Assembly (NCBI GenBank): GCA_902167985.1
Contig: CABHNZ010000011.1
Coordinates: forward strand, 62,001 to 126,000
DNA from: Shinella sp. UYSO24
GTDB taxonomy: Bacteria > Pseudomonadota > Alphaproteobacteria > Rhizobiales > Rhizobiaceae
Length of the DNA: 64,000 bases
Direction: 5' to 3'
A program made the translations under genes and the position numbers. A model generated the notes under the pieces. That model saw only the letters and a program-made list of their open reading frames with translations. It did not search any database and was not told the DNA's origin. Below are positions 20,057-29,803 of this stretch, piece by piece (the stretch's first letter is position 1; each line of letters starts with the position of its first letter).

Positions 20057-21376
20057 ATGACGATGACCACAGAGACGAAACCGACGACCCTGATGCGCGG
20101 CCGCCTTCTGTCGTTTCATCGCGCGCCGCAATCGCTCGCCGACGGCGACAGCTATCTCTACGAAGAAGACGGCGCGCTGCTGATCGAAAACGGCAGGATC
20201 TCGGCGGTCGGCCCCTATGCGGCGGTGAAGGAAAAGCCCCGGCGGATGCAGCCGAGATCGATCATCGCCCGCATCTCATCCTGCCCGGCTTCATCGATTG
20301 CCACATGCATTTCCCGCAGATGCAGGTGATCGCCTCCTATGCCGCCAATCTCCTGGAATGGCTGAACACCTATACGTTTCCCGAGGAATGCCGCTTCGTC
20401 GAAAGCGCCCACGCATCGCGCATCGCCACGCATTTCTACGACGAGCTGCTGCGCCACGGCACGACGACCGCCGCCGCCTATTGCTCCGTCCACAAGACCT
20501 CGGCCGACGCCTATTTCGCGGAAGCCTGAAGCGCGGCATGTGCATGGTCGGCGGCAAGGTGATGATGGATCGCCACGCGCCGCAGGGCCTGCTCGACACG
20601 GCCGAAATGGGCTATGACGAGACCCGCGCGGTGATTGCGCAGTGGCATGGCAAGGGCCGCAACCACGTCGCGATCACCCCGCGCTTCGCCATCACCTCGA
20701 CGCCTGAACAGATGCGCGCCGCCCAGACGCTGGCCAATGAATTTCCCGACCTCCACATCCAGACGCATCTGTCGGAAAACGACGAGGAAATCCGCTTCAC
20801 CTGCGAACTCTTTCCCGAAGCGACCGACTACACGGATATCTACGCCCGCTACGATCTCCTCCGCGAAAAGAGCCTGATGGGCCATGCCATCCATCTCTCC
20901 GAGCGCGAGGCTGACGTGATGGCGCAAACCCGTGCCGTCGCCGTCCACTGCCCGACCTCGAACCTCTTCCTGGGCTCCGGCCTCTTCCCGATGAAGAAGC
21001 TGATGCGCCGCGATAAGCCGGTGCGGGTGGCGACCGCCACCGATATCGGCGGCGGCTCCAGCTATTCCATGCTGAAGACCATGGACGAGGCCTACAAGAT
21101 CCAGCAGCTGCTCGGCGAGAGGCTGAACCCGCTCGACAGTTTCTACGCCATGACCCGCGGCAATGCCGAGGCCCTGTCGCTCGCAGATGATATCGGCACG
21201 CTCGAAGAAGGCACGACCGCCGACCTCGTCATCCTCGACGCCGCGTCGCGCCGGCGATGAAGCTCAGGATGGAAACCGTCACGAGCCTGCCGGAAGAACT
21301 CTTCCTGCTCCAGACCATGGGCGACGACCGCGCCGTGGTGGAAACCTATGTCGCCGGCGTGGCGATGAAACCGTAA
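20057..21376 (+). CDS. guaD: guanine deaminase, frame broken three times
   Basis: Zinc amidohydrolase converting guanine to xanthine, which XdhAB then oxidises. Seen across the frames: LILPGFIDCHMHFPQMQ (metal-binding HMH), HGTTTAAAYCSVHKTSADAYF, THLSENDEEIRFTCELFP, HCPTSNLFLGSGLFPMK, TATDIGGGSSYSM and TLEEGTTADLVILDA. Breaks: near 20236 (one G short in AAGCCCCGG), near 20525 (one C short in GAAGCCTGAAG) and near 21250 (one base short in GCGTCGCGCCGG). With these restored the product ends LPEELFLLQTMGDDRAVV...AMKP with stop at 21374-21376. The combination with puuD, xdhABC and LysR makes this a purine-degradation locus. Confidence 0.92.
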
Positions 21377-21530
21377 GGCGCCATCGCCCGGGGTCGGCCG
21401 CCTCCCCCGCCCCCCCAAATTAACCGATTTATCCGCTGATCGCGCCCGTATCGCGATACCCGCTTGAGAAGGCTCGCGGCAAAGGTTATCTGGTTGTCTC
21501 CGTTCCAGATCACTAAGGCTTGACCCCGGC

Positions 21531-22457
21531 ATGACCACAGATTTCCTTGTCACCCATTCCGGTGGCTTCCATGCCGACGAGCTCCTGTCGAGCGTCATCC
21601 TGACGAAGCTCTTCCCCGAGGCGAAGATCGTCCGCAGCCGCGCGCCGGAATGGATCACGCCCGGCGACAACCGCATCATCTACGATGTCGGCGGCGCCTA
21701 TGATGCCGACGCCCGCATCTTCGACCATCACCAGCGCGGCGCGCCGCTGCGCGACGACGGCCAGCCCTATTCCTCCTTCGGCCTGATCTGGAAACAGTAT
21801 GGCCGCGACTATCTCGCCGCCTCGAATGTCCCGGCCGAGCATATCGACGAGATCCATGAAAGCTTCGACGCAAGCTTCGTCCTGCCGATCGACCTGACAG
21901 ACAATGGCGCGCTCGCGCCCTCCGGCCCGCTGGCCGGCCTGACGCTGCCCGCACTTCTCGAAACCCTCAAGCCCGTCTTCGACGAGACGGACCCCGAGGC
22001 CGAGACGACGAGCTTCCACGCAGCGCTTGGCATTGCCCGCGCCATCGTCGAGGCCCGCATCGGCAAGAGCGCCGCCAAGCGCCGCGCCGAGGCCCTCGTC
22101 CAGAAGGCGATCGAAAAGGCCGGCGAAGGCCGCATTCTCGAATTGCCGATGGGCATGCCCTACCGCCCTGCCGTCATCAAGGCCGGTGCCGATCACCTCC
22201 TCTTCGTCGTCCACCCGCGCAGCGAGACGGACTGGTGCCTCATCGGCATCCGCAAGGCGGAAGAAGGCTTTGAGCTGCGCGCCGACCTGCCCGCCGCCTG
22301 GGCCGGCCTCACCAATGGCGATCTGGAAGCCGCAAGCGGCGTCAAGGGCGCAAGCTTCTGCCATAACGGCCGCTTCATTGCCGCCGCAAAGAGCCGCGAA
22401 GCAGCGCTCCAGATGGCAGAGATCGCCGTGCGCGAGGCAGTTGCCGCCGGTCTCTGA
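21531..22457 (+). CDS. MYG1 family protein (DHH-like metal-dependent exonuclease/hydrolase)
   Basis: A 308-residue intact protein starting MTTDFLVTHSGGFHADELLSS, with IFDHHQRGAP and the YSSFGLIWKQYG motif shared by the MYG1/UPF0160 family. The His/Asp motifs resemble DHH phosphoesterases. Eukaryotic MYG1 is a 3-5 exoribonuclease; the bacterial members are uncharacterised. Towards the C-terminus are LPYRPAV-like metal-site residues (LPMGMPYRPAV) and GASFCHNGRFIAAAKSREAAL. The gene lies alone between guaD and lldD, with separate spacing on both sides. Confidence 0.9.
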   Translation: MTTDFLVTHSGGFHADELLSSVILTKLFPEAKIVRSRAPEWITPGDNRIIYDVGGAYDADARIFDHHQRGAPLRDDGQPYSSFGLIWKQYGRDYLAASNVPAEHIDEIHESFDASFVLPIDLTDNGALAPSGPLAGLTLPALLETLKPVFDETDPEAETTSFHAALGIARAIVEARIGKSAAKRRAEALVQKAIEKAGEGRILELPMGMPYRPAVIKAGADHLLFVVHPRSETDWCLIGIRKAEEGFELRADLPAAWAGLTNGDLEAASGVKGASFCHNGRFIAAAKSREAALQMAEIAVREAVAAGL

Positions 22458-22703
22458 TCGCGGTACCTGCCCTCTCTCATACCCGCCTCCCGCCAAACTG
22501 CAAGCGGGCCCCGACAGCGCCTCAAGCCGCACCGAGACCCGGCCCCGGGGCGCCACGTCCCGGCCCGTTCGACAGTCTTCGGGCATGCCTGCAACACCCG
22601 GCTTTGACGCGGATAGTTTTGCCGCCGGACCTTTCATTTTCGGATGAACCGGCCGCAACATTCATGCTACCTCTCGATCACGATACGAGAGGAAATCATC
22701 ATC

Positions 22704-23848
22704 ATGTCCAAGCCACTGACCATCGCCGATCTGAAGAAAATGGCCCGCCGCCGCGTGCCGAAAATGTTCTTCGATTATGCCGATAGTGGCGCCTGGACCG
22801 AAGGCACCTACCGCGCCAACGAGGATGATTTTTCCAAGATCAAGCTGCGCCAGCGCGTGCTGGTCGACATGACCAACCGCTCGCTCGCAACCACCATGGC
22901 CGGTCAGGCCGCATCCATGCCCGTGGCCCTGTCGCCGACCGGCCTCACCGGCATGCAGCATGCCGATGGCGAGATGCTGGCCGCCAAGGCCGCCGAAGAA
23001 TTCGGCGTGCCCTTCACGCTCTCGACCATGAGCATCTGCTCGATCGAGGATGTGAAGTCGGTCACGACCAAACCCTTCTGGTTCCAGCTCTACGTCATGA
23101 AGGATCGCGGCTTCATCGAGCGCCTGATCGGCCGCGCCAAGGCCGCCGGCTGCGGCGCGCTCGTCGTCACCGCCGACCTGCAGATCCTCGGCCAGCGCCA
23201 CAAGGACCTGCGCAACGGCCTGTCTGCCCCGCCGAAATGGACGCTGAACACCGCCCTGCAGCTGGCCACCAAGCCGCAATGGTGCCTGGAAATGCTCGGC
23301 ACCAAGCGCCGCGGCTTCGGCAATATCGTCGGCCATGCCAGCAACGTGTCCGATCTTTCCTCGCTGTCCGCCTGGACGGCCGAACAGTTCGACCCGCGGC
23401 TCTCCTGGGACGATATCCGCTGGATCAAGGATCTCTGGGGCGGCAAGCTCATCATCAAGGGTATTCTGGATGAAGAAGACGCCCGCGCCGCCGCCGATAC
23501 CGGCGCCGATGCGCTGATCGTCTCCAACCATGGCGGCCGCCAACTCGATGGCGCGCTCTCCTCCATCTCCATGCTGCCGAAGATCGTCGATGCGGTCGGC
23601 GACCGGATCGAAGTCCATTTCGATGGCGGCATCCGCTCGGGCCAGGATGTGTTGAAGGCGGTCTCGCTCGCGCCCGCGGCACCTATATCGGCCGCCCCTT
23701 CCTCTATGGGCTCGGCGCCATGGGCAAACAGGGCGTCACCACCGCACTCGAAATCATCCGCAAGGAAATGGACATCACCATGGCGCTCTGCGGCAAGCGC
23801 GATATCCAGGATTGCGACGCAAGCATCATCGCACAGAACCCCTTCTGA
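22704..23848 (+). CDS. lldD: FMN-dependent L-lactate dehydrogenase / alpha-hydroxy-acid dehydrogenase, frame broken once
   Basis: Oxidises L-lactate (or a related 2-hydroxy acid) to the keto acid, passing electrons to the quinone pool. Seen: PKMFFDYADSGAWTEGTYRAN, PVALSPTGLTGMQHADGE, PFWFQLYVMKDRGF, LIIKGILDEEDARAAADTGAD, and the active-site SNHGGRQLDGALSS carrying the catalytic His and Arg, followed by VHFDGGIRSGQDVLKAVSL. A break near 23670 (one G short in CTCGCGCCC) interrupts the FMN-binding ending GARGTYIGRPFLYGLGAMG; restored, the protein stops at TGA 23846-23848. ATG 22704 follows GAGAGGA by about ten bases. The substrate is inferred from overall LldD resemblance. Confidence 0.9.
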
Positions 23849-23907
23849 TGCCGATGCGGGGCCGGCTTATCGATGGCGCAAAGCGCCAGGCCTCCCCGAG
23901 CGAGAAT

Positions 23908-23939
23908 AAAGCCCCGGCCCCCTGCCGGCCGGGCGCTTT
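23908..23939. terminator. hairpin terminator candidate after lldD
   Basis: AAAGCCCCGGCC pairs with GGCCGGGCGCTTT (one bulged base) across a 7-base loop, 60 bases downstream of the lldD stop and seven bases before the next gene. The T-run is short (CTTTCC), so termination may be partial and read into the transglycosylase gene. Confidence 0.5.
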
Positions 23940-23945
23940 CCAGAC

Positions 23946-24857
23946 GTGCGCGCTGTGACGAGCCTCCTCGCCGCTCTCCTTCTGTGTCTGCCGACCACCG
24001 CCTTCGCCGCCACGCCCGAAACACCGACGGAAAAGCGCAGCGACTGCCTCTACAGGAATGACGACGCCTCGCTCTGCATCCGCAAGGCAAGTTTCAACGC
24101 CGATCTCTGCCGCTCGCTCGATCATTTTGCTACCCGAAGCAACCTGCCGCCGGAATTCTTTGCCCGGCTGATCTGGCGCGAGAGCCTGTTCCGCCCGCAG
24201 GCGGTCAGCCCCAAGGGAGCCGAGGGCATTGCCCAGTTCATGCCCGGCACCGCCCGCCTGCGTGGCCTCACCAACAGTTTCGACGTGATCGCAGCGCTCG
24301 ACGCCTCCTCCACCTATCTCGATGCGCTCAGAGCAAAATTCGGCAATCTCGGCCTTGCCGCGGCCGCCTATAATGCCGGTGAAGGCGGCGTCGACCGGTT
24401 CCTTACGACCGGCAGGCTGCCGATCGAAACCCGCGACTATGTCTTTGCCATTACCGGCAGCCTCGCCGAGACCTGGAAGGAAAAGCCACCGGAAACGGCC
24501 GCCCCGCCGCTCGATGCAAAACAGGCTTTCGTACCCGCCTGCATCGCGCTGGCCGATACCCGCCAGTTGAACGAACCGGTCCTGTCGGGCTCGGCAGACT
24601 GGGCACCCTGGGGTGTGCAGCTTGCCGGCCATTACAGCCCGGTCGTCGCCGACCGGCTGTTCACCCGGGCCATCCTGCGCCTGCCGGCACCACTCAATGC
24701 CGAACGGGCGCTGATCGTGCGCCAGCGCGGCGGAAATTTCGGCTCGCGGCCAAGATACGCGGCCCGCATAGGCCGCGAAAATCGCAAGGAAGCCGCAAAA
24801 CTCTGCGCCGACATCAAGCGTGCCGGCGGCACCTGCACGGTCTTTCGTAACCGATAA
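23946..24857 (+). CDS. lytic transglycosylase (SLT family 1)
   Basis: Cleaves the MurNAc-GlcNAc bond of peptidoglycan. Starting from GTG 23946, a short signal peptide (LLAALLLCLPTTAFA) precedes a cysteine-containing segment and the SLT domain: LPPEFFARLIWRES with catalytic Glu79, AVSPKGAEGIAQFMPGTA, then AAAYNAGEGGVDRFL and ETRDYV, all family-defining. Residues beyond about 200 form a C-terminal domain with two cysteines (AKLCADIKRAGGTCTVF) resembling a SPOR-like ending. The frame is intact; the length is 303. GTG 23946 and GTG 23955 are both possible starts. Confidence 0.9.
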   Translation: MRAVTSLLAALLLCLPTTAFAATPETPTEKRSDCLYRNDDASLCIRKASFNADLCRSLDHFATRSNLPPEFFARLIWRESLFRPQAVSPKGAEGIAQFMPGTARLRGLTNSFDVIAALDASSTYLDALRAKFGNLGLAAAAYNAGEGGVDRFLTTGRLPIETRDYVFAITGSLAETWKEKPPETAAPPLDAKQAFVPACIALADTRQLNEPVLSGSADWAPWGVQLAGHYSPVVADRLFTRAILRLPAPLNAERALIVRQRGGNFGSRPRYAARIGRENRKEAAKLCADIKRAGGTCTVFRNR

Positions 24858-24881
24858 CAGCAAGGCTCCGACCGGCGACAG

Positions 24882-25304
24882 TCACAACTCGGCGATCGGC
24901 CGTTCGAGTTCCGGCAGCCAGCCGCGGGTCAGGCCGCGGCTGATGCAATTGCGCGCAGCGGCAAGCTGCACCCGCAGATGACCACAATCGGCAAGCAGCG
25001 TTTCGATCGTGGCACGCGGATCGCCACCATGCCATGCGAGAGCGGCATCGACCGCATCCGCATCGGGCCCCACGGGCAACCCGGCCGCAGCCACTTCAGC
25101 CTCGGCTGGAGCGGAACATGAAGCAGATGCCGATACCGACACCGACACCGACACCGATGTGGAACCGAAACCGGCATTCTCGGAAACTATGACCTCGCAC
25201 CCACCTGCACCAGTATCAACTCTGGCAGCGGCAACGTTCACGGAATAGGCGTTTATCGGGTCATTCGAAGGATTGCGTTCGGCCAGCATCCTCTCCCCCT
25301 TCAT
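24882..25304 (-). CDS. small conserved hypothetical protein with a Ser/Val repeat segment
   Basis: The C-terminal 60 residues (PDADAVDAALAWHGGDPRAT, IETLLADCGHLRVQLAAARN, then CISRGLTRGWLPELERP) look like a short helical protein often annotated as hypothetical in rhizobia; no function is known to me. The N-terminal half is unusual: a Ser-Val alternation (STSVSVSVSVSASAS) produced by a hexanucleotide repeat. The start is uncertain. ATG 25304 and ATG 25289 are possible; the frame stays open to 25730 but that part is Arg-rich and overlaps the coaA remnant. The start of the conserved part would be roughly 25080. Confidence 0.55.
   Translation of the reverse strand: MKGERMLAERNPSNDPINAYSVNVAAARVDTGAGGCEVIVSENAGFGSTSVSVSVSVSASASCSAPAEAEVAAAGLPVGPDADAVDAALAWHGGDPRATIETLLADCGHLRVQLAAARNCISRGLTRGWLPELERPIAEL
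25135..25158 (+). repeat. 6-bp tandem repeat, four copies
   Basis: ACCGAC repeats three times and a fourth unit reads ACCGAT. On the coding (minus) strand it encodes alternating Ser and Val in the small hypothetical protein. Like the other repeats in this window, its unit length is a multiple of three. Confidence 0.8.
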
Positions 25305-25515
25305 CAAGGTCGGGCACCCCGGTCTTGTCGAACTGAGGGCGCGTTTTCTGGAGACAGGCTTATTCGATCGGATGCGGGGGAGCGTCTCCCGACATGGCAT
25401 CCGCCGTCGCCCGGAAGGGCCGACCTGAGGAAGGGTAGCGAGCCAAACGAGTCGCAGCAACAGCAAAGGATATGCAGGGTTGCGATGGCGATGAGGCAAA
25501 GGACACCTCCGACCC

Positions 25516-25758
25516 GGCTGCTTCGCCCAGCGTTTCATGAAGCTGCGCGAGACAGCCTTCCGCGACCCGACCTCGTTCTTCAAGAAATATGCGGCGATCG
25601 ATGCGGATGCAGCACTCGCTGTCGCAGAAAACCTCTGGCACAATATCAACCTGAAAAACCTGCGCCAGAACATCCTGCCGACCCGCCCGCGTGCCGATCT
25701 CATCCTGCGCAAGGGCCGCAACCACTTCATCGAGACGGTGGCGCTCAGGAAGCTGTGA
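25516..25758 (+). pseudogene. coaA: 3-prime remnant of type I pantothenate kinase
   Basis: Only the last 80 or so codons are present: [27 protein letters not shown], a segment with [19 protein letters not shown], then [20 protein letters not shown] and LRKL. This is the conserved C-terminus of CoaA, the cytosolic kinase that starts coenzyme A synthesis and is normally about 320 residues. The ATP-binding N-terminal two-thirds (including the P-loop) is absent upstream, where unrelated sequence begins near 25515. Homology ends cleanly at the normal stop. ATG 25537 in frame has no ribosome-binding site. Either a real truncation (with a functional copy elsewhere) or an assembly join would explain it. 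Confidence 0.8.
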
Positions 25759-26947
25759 CGGGGGCCTGAGGCGCGCCATCTGCTTGTCGATCGGCGGCAG
25801 CGGAGCGCCTCATCAGAGGCAGCATTGAAAGCAGGATCAATGTCGGGAAAAGCACGCCGATCGAGATCGGTATCGACTGGTTGAGCGGCGCATAGATCCA
25901 GCCGATTGCAAGCACTATCACATGGGGTTTTCGGTACTTCAGGAAGAGCAAGGCCACGGCCGCGCTGACCGCCAAAGTATCATAGGTATAGCCGTACGGG
26001 CTGGCGACCGTCGTCAAAATTGCGGTGGCGCAAACCCTCAGATGTGTATCGATACCCGCCCGGCGAGACCACAGCCAGATGGCGGTCAAGATCGCAGCGA
26101 GTGAAAAGAAGGCTTGAAACCCGTAGGACGATACAACGCCCAATCCCAGCCAGCGCGCCATGACGAAGAAGCTGACAGCATTGCCCTGGTAATCCTGCGG
26201 ATAGGGCGCTTCGAGGATCGAGGTCATCAGCGGTCGGGTTTGGGACCAGAATAACAGCCAGCTCTCGAAACCGAAGATCAGGCCGGTCACGATGAACAAG
26301 GCTCCCGTCGTGACAACAGCGCTGGCGATGGCGCGATAATTTCTGGAAGCCAGAAGGCATATCGGGATGAGGATGCCGATCTGCGGCTTCATGGTGAGCA
26401 GGCCGAACAGAATTCCCGCGAGGATCGGCCGCTTCGGCGCGATCGACAGGCCGCCTATGAGCAATGCCGCCGTCAGTGCGCCATTCTGCCCGAGCGCTAT
26501 ATTCATCAGTCCTGCCGGGGACAGGGCGACCAGAAGGCACGCCCACCATGGCAGCGTAAGCAATCGCAAGGACAGGGCGAAAAGCAGTGCCGTGCCGAAT
26601 GTCCATAGAAGATAGGCCGGGAGGATGGGCAGAGCACTGAGCGGCGCGCCGATCAGCAGCATGGATGGTGGATAGCTCCATTCCTGCGCCGACAGATAGG
26701 GCGTGAAAAGCGCCCGCAGATCCGACCGATATTGCGATATATCGAAAATATGCGCGATGGCGCCGCTTGCGGCGAGCCTGCCGCCCGCCCAGAGATTGCT
26801 GAAATCCCAGTAGGGCAGTTTCTGCGACATGATCGACAGGCCATGCTCATCGAGCATCCATGTCAGGTAGATGAAGTTCAGGCTGCTCGCAAAGATCAGG
26901 CTGACGAGGCCGATCGAGAACAACACCTCCCATTTTTGTCTCTGCAT
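25745..26947 (-). CDS. DUF2029 / GT87-family polyprenol-phosphate-dependent glycosyltransferase-like membrane protein
   Basis: A 400-residue polytopic membrane protein with about ten helices. Family marks: [18 protein letters not shown] near residues 47-64 (the acidic motif in the first external loop), [50 protein letters not shown], and an [15 protein letters not shown] segment. This is the glycosyltransferase 87 pattern (mannosyltransferases using lipid-linked sugars, best known in actinobacteria); the donor and acceptor here are unknown. The C-terminus overlaps the coaA remnant stop by 14 bases on the opposite strand. Codon use looks somewhat less GC-biased than its neighbours, which with the broken coaA hints at insertion. 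The frame is intact. Confidence 0.82.
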   Translation of the reverse strand: MQRQKWEVLFSIGLVSLIFASSLNFIYLTWMLDEHGLSIMSQKLPYWDFSNLWAGGRLAASGAIAHIFDISQYRSDLRALFTPYLSAQEWSYPPSMLLIGAPLSALPILPAYLLWTFGTALLFALSLRLLTLPWWACLLVALSPAGLMNIALGQNGALTAALLIGGLSIAPKRPILAGILFGLLTMKPQIGILIPICLLASRNYRAIASAVVTTGALFIVTGLIFGFESWLLFWSQTRPLMTSILEAPYPQDYQGNAVSFFVMARWLGLGVVSSYGFQAFFSLAAILTAIWLWSRRAGIDTHLRVCATAILTTVASPYGYTYDTLAVSAAVALLFLKYRKPHVIVLAIGWIYAPLNQSIPISIGVLFPTLILLSMLPLMRRSAAADRQADGAPQAPVTAS

Positions 26948-26976
26948 CTACCCATCCACCATGCTTTGGCCGATGG

Positions 26977-27585
26977 TTAGGTGACGCGCCTTAAGGTGAG
27001 GTTTATGCGCCCGCCATTCTTCAGAAGCGTCGAGGTGCCGGGGTAGATGCGGTCTACCCCGTGAAACGCCAGCCTCCCCTCCCCGCCGAGGATGACCACA
27101 TCGCCGCTCGACAGGCGGAAGGAGCCGGTGCCGTCCTTGCGGTCCAGCCCGCCGACGCGGAAGAGGCAGGTATTGCCGAGCGAGATGGAGAGAACCGGCG
27201 CCTGAAGATCGTTCTCGTCGCGATCCTGATGCAGGCCCATTTTCGCATCGTCGGAATAGAAATTGACGAGGCAGGCCTCGGGCGGCTTCGGATAGCCGGC
27301 AAGGCTCTGCCAGAGATCAATGAGTTCGACCGGGATCGGCGGCCAGGGTTTGCCGGTGAAGGGATGGGTCGGCTGATAGCGGTAGCCGCGCTCCTTGTCG
27401 GTCATCCAGCCTAGCGCGCCGCAATTGGTCATCTTGACCGACATGGGCTTGCCGGTGCCGGGCATGGCCGGCACGTAAAGTGGTGCATCCGCCACGACGG
27501 CGCGGATCGCTTCGACAAGGCGCTCCTGTGCGGGCCGATCGAGATAGCCGGGTAAGTGCCGGATGCCGTTCAGAAGCGTCGCCAT
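26977..27585 (-). CDS. alkB: AlkB-type DNA/RNA demethylase
   Basis: Iron(II)/2-oxoglutarate dioxygenase that removes N-methyl lesions (1-methyladenine, 3-methylcytosine) from nucleic acids. Seen: substrate-binding MTNCGALGW and GYRYQPTHPFTGKPWPPIP; the iron ligands His119 and Asp121 in LHQDRDEND and His175 in AFHGVDRIYPG; and the 2-oxoglutarate arginines Arg193 and Arg199 in RINLTLRRV. The length of 202 is normal and the frame intact. GGGGAGGGAC directly precedes the ATG at 27585. arfB lies upstream on the same strand 33 bases away, so the two may share a transcript. Confidence 0.94.
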   Translation of the reverse strand: MATLLNGIRHLPGYLDRPAQERLVEAIRAVVADAPLYVPAMPGTGKPMSVKMTNCGALGWMTDKERGYRYQPTHPFTGKPWPPIPVELIDLWQSLAGYPKPPEACLVNFYSDDAKMGLHQDRDENDLQAPVLSISLGNTCLFRVGGLDRKDGTGSFRLSSGDVVILGGEGRLAFHGVDRIYPGTSTLLKNGGRINLTLRRVT

Positions 27586-27618
27586 GTCCCTCCCCTTTCG
27601 TCCCTCTCGGATGATCTC

Positions 27619-28053
27619 TCAATCGCCGGACGGTTTGCCGCGCATCTTCTTGACCTCGGAGCGGCCGGATTTCGCCTTCAGCCGGCGCTCGACGGAGCCC
27701 TTGGTCGGCTTGGTGGCGCGGCGCGGCGGCGGTGGCGGCTTGGCCGCTTCAAGGATCAGTTCCTTCAATCTCTCGCGCGCTTCCTCGCGGTTGCGCTCCT
27801 GGCTGCGCGAGCGATTGGCCTCGATCATCAGCACGCCATCCTTGGAGACCTTGCGGCCGGCAAGACGGATAGCGTTTTCCTTCACCCTGTCGGTCAGCGA
27901 CGGGGAATTGGCGATATCGTAGAAAAGCTGGACGGCCGTCGAGACCTTGTTGACATTCTGCCCGCCGGGGCCGCCGGCCAGCACGAACTGTTCCGTCATC
28001 TCCCAGGCGGCGATCGTGATGCGGCTGTTGATGACGAGAGGATTGGCGGCCAT
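27619..28053 (-). CDS. arfB: alternative ribosome-rescue peptidyl-tRNA hydrolase ArfB
   Basis: Rescues ribosomes stalled on mRNAs without a stop codon by hydrolysing the peptidyl-tRNA. The catalytic GGQ motif is in LAGGPGGQNVNKVSTAVQL (Gln32), followed by RVKENAIRLAGRKVSKDGVL and RSRSQERNREEARERL. The C-terminal basic tail (KPTKGSVERRLKAKSGRSEV, then KKMRGKPSGD) is the part that enters the empty mRNA channel. The frame opens at 28122, but ATG 28053 (MAANPLVINSRI) matches the family start. The length is 144. The frame is intact. Confidence 0.93.
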   Translation of the reverse strand: MAANPLVINSRITIAAWEMTEQFVLAGGPGGQNVNKVSTAVQLFYDIANSPSLTDRVKENAIRLAGRKVSKDGVLMIEANRSRSQERNREEARERLKELILEAAKPPPPPRRATKPTKGSVERRLKAKSGRSEVKKMRGKPSGD

Positions 28054-28106
28054 GGCGTGTCTAAATGTCCCTTGAGGCCGGCATCTTTCCCATAAAGGCG
28101 CGCAAA

Positions 28107-28143
28107 AGAAAACCGCCGGCAAGGCAAAACCCCGTCGGCGGTT
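28107..28143 (-). terminator. rho-independent terminator of pckA
   Basis: On the minus strand AACCGCCG pairs with CGGCGGTT across a 17-base loop and is followed by TTTTCTTTTG. It lies about 50 bases past the pckA stop. Confidence 0.75.
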
Positions 28144-28155
28144 CCACGTGAATCA
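28140..28155. promoter_or_regulatory. parS-like site (13 of 16 bases)
   Basis: GGTTCCACGTGAATCA compared with the bacterial ParB site TGTTTCACGTGAAACA; the core CACGTG is intact. It lies between the pckA stop and its terminator. It is the weakest of the five near-matches in the window. Confidence 0.35.
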
Positions 28156-28194
28156 CAACCTTGAGGTTGCGACCCTATCGATTACTCGGACCAT

Positions 28195-29803
28195 TCACTC
28201 GGCAGCGACGAGAAGGCCGGGGGCCGCGTCGCGGACCTTGCTGTCCACATGGCTTTCGAACTTCTCGAAGTTGGTGATGAACATCTTCACCAGCTTGTCG
28301 GCCTGTGCATCATAGGCGGCCGCATCGCTCCAGGTGGAGCGCGGATCGAGGATCGCCTGCTCGACGCCTTCGACTGCGACCGGAACCGCAAAGCCGAAAT
28401 TCGCATCGGTGCGGAACTCGACGCCGTTGAGGCGGCCGCTCAGCGCTTCGCCGAGAAGCGCACGGGTGGCCTTGATCGGCATGCGACGGCCGGTGCCATA
28501 GCGCCGCCGGTCCAGCCGGTATTGACCAGCCAGCAATCGACGCCATGCTCGGCAATCAGTTGCTTCAGCAGGTTGCCGTATTCCGCCGGATGACGCGGCA
28601 TGAAGGGGGCGCCGAAGCAGGTCGAGAAGGTCGCTTCCGGTTCGGTCACGCCCTTTTCCGTGCCGGCAACCTTGGCGGTGTAGCCGGACAGGAAGTGGTA
28701 CATGGCCTGTTCCGGCGTCAGCTTGGCGATCGGCGGCATGACGCCGAAGGCATCGGCGGTCAGCATGATGATCGTCTTCGGATGCGGCGCAAGGCCGGTT
28801 TCCGAGGCGTTCGGAATGAAATGCAGCGGATAGGCGCTACGGGTGTTTTCCGTCAGCGAGTTGTCGTCAAAATCCGGCACGCGGTTTTCGTCGAGAACGA
28901 CGTTTCCAGAACCGTGCCGAAGCGGCGGGTCGCGGCATAGATTTCCGGCTCGGCTTCGGCCGAGAGCTTGATTGCCTTGGCATAGCAGCCGCCTTCGAAA
29001 TTGAAGACGCCGGTCTTGCCCCAGCCATGCTCGTCATCGCCGATCAGGGTGCGGGTCGGATCGGCCGAAAGCGTCGTCTTGCCGGTGCCCGAGAGGCCGA
29101 AGAAGATCGCGGTATCGCCTTCTTCGCCGACATTGGCCGAGCAATGCATCGGCATGACGCCGTTTTCCGGCAGGAGGTAGTTCAGAACCGTGAAGACGGA
29201 CTTCTTGTTCTCGCCGGCATAGGACGTGCCGCCGATGAGGACGAGGCCGTTTGCCAGATCGCAGGCGATGACGGTTTCCGTGCGGCAGCCATGGCGGGCC
29301 GGATCAGCCTTGAAGCTCGGCAGGTTGATGATCGTCAGCTTCTGCTCGAAGCCGTCGAGCGTGTCGCGCTTCGGGCGGATCAGAAGGTTGCGGATGAAGA
29401 GGGCGTGCCAGGCAAGCTCGGTGACGACGCGGGTCGGCAGCGCATTGGCGGCATCGGCACCGCCGACGAGATCCTGGACATAGAGCGTCTTTCCGGCGGC
29501 ATGGGCGAGCATGTCCTTGTGAAGGATCTCGAAATGCTCGCGCGACAGCGGCTTGTTGTTGTCCCACCAGATCTTGCCTTCGGTCGTCTCGTCGCGAACG
29601 ACGAACTTGTCCTTGGGCGAACGGCCGGTGTGCTGGCCGGTGATTGCCCGAAGAGCGCCATCGGCGGTCAGATCGGCTTCACCACGGCGAATCGCTTCTT
29701 CGTAAAGCTCCACCTCGGAAAGGTTGTAATGTACGCGCGATACCTCTCCGAGACCGATCGCCGATAGCCCGTTTTTCGGGTTGTGAAGTCCAAACTCCTC
29801 CAT
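28195..29803 (-). CDS. pckA: phosphoenolpyruvate carboxykinase (ATP), frame broken twice
   Basis: First committed step of gluconeogenesis: oxaloacetate plus ATP to phosphoenolpyruvate, cytosolic. Seen: [43 protein letters not shown] followed by the P-loop [34 protein letters not shown], and NTGWTGG near the end. Breaks: near 28908 (one A short on the coding strand, TCTGGAAACGTCG; restored as [16 protein letters not shown]) and near 28502 (one C short, GGCGCTATGG; restored as [16 protein letters not shown]). ATG 29803 with AAGGAG upstream gives the usual MEEFGLHNP start. It is divergent from chvI, as in other rhizobia; possible operators lie at 29902-29947. Confidence 0.94.
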
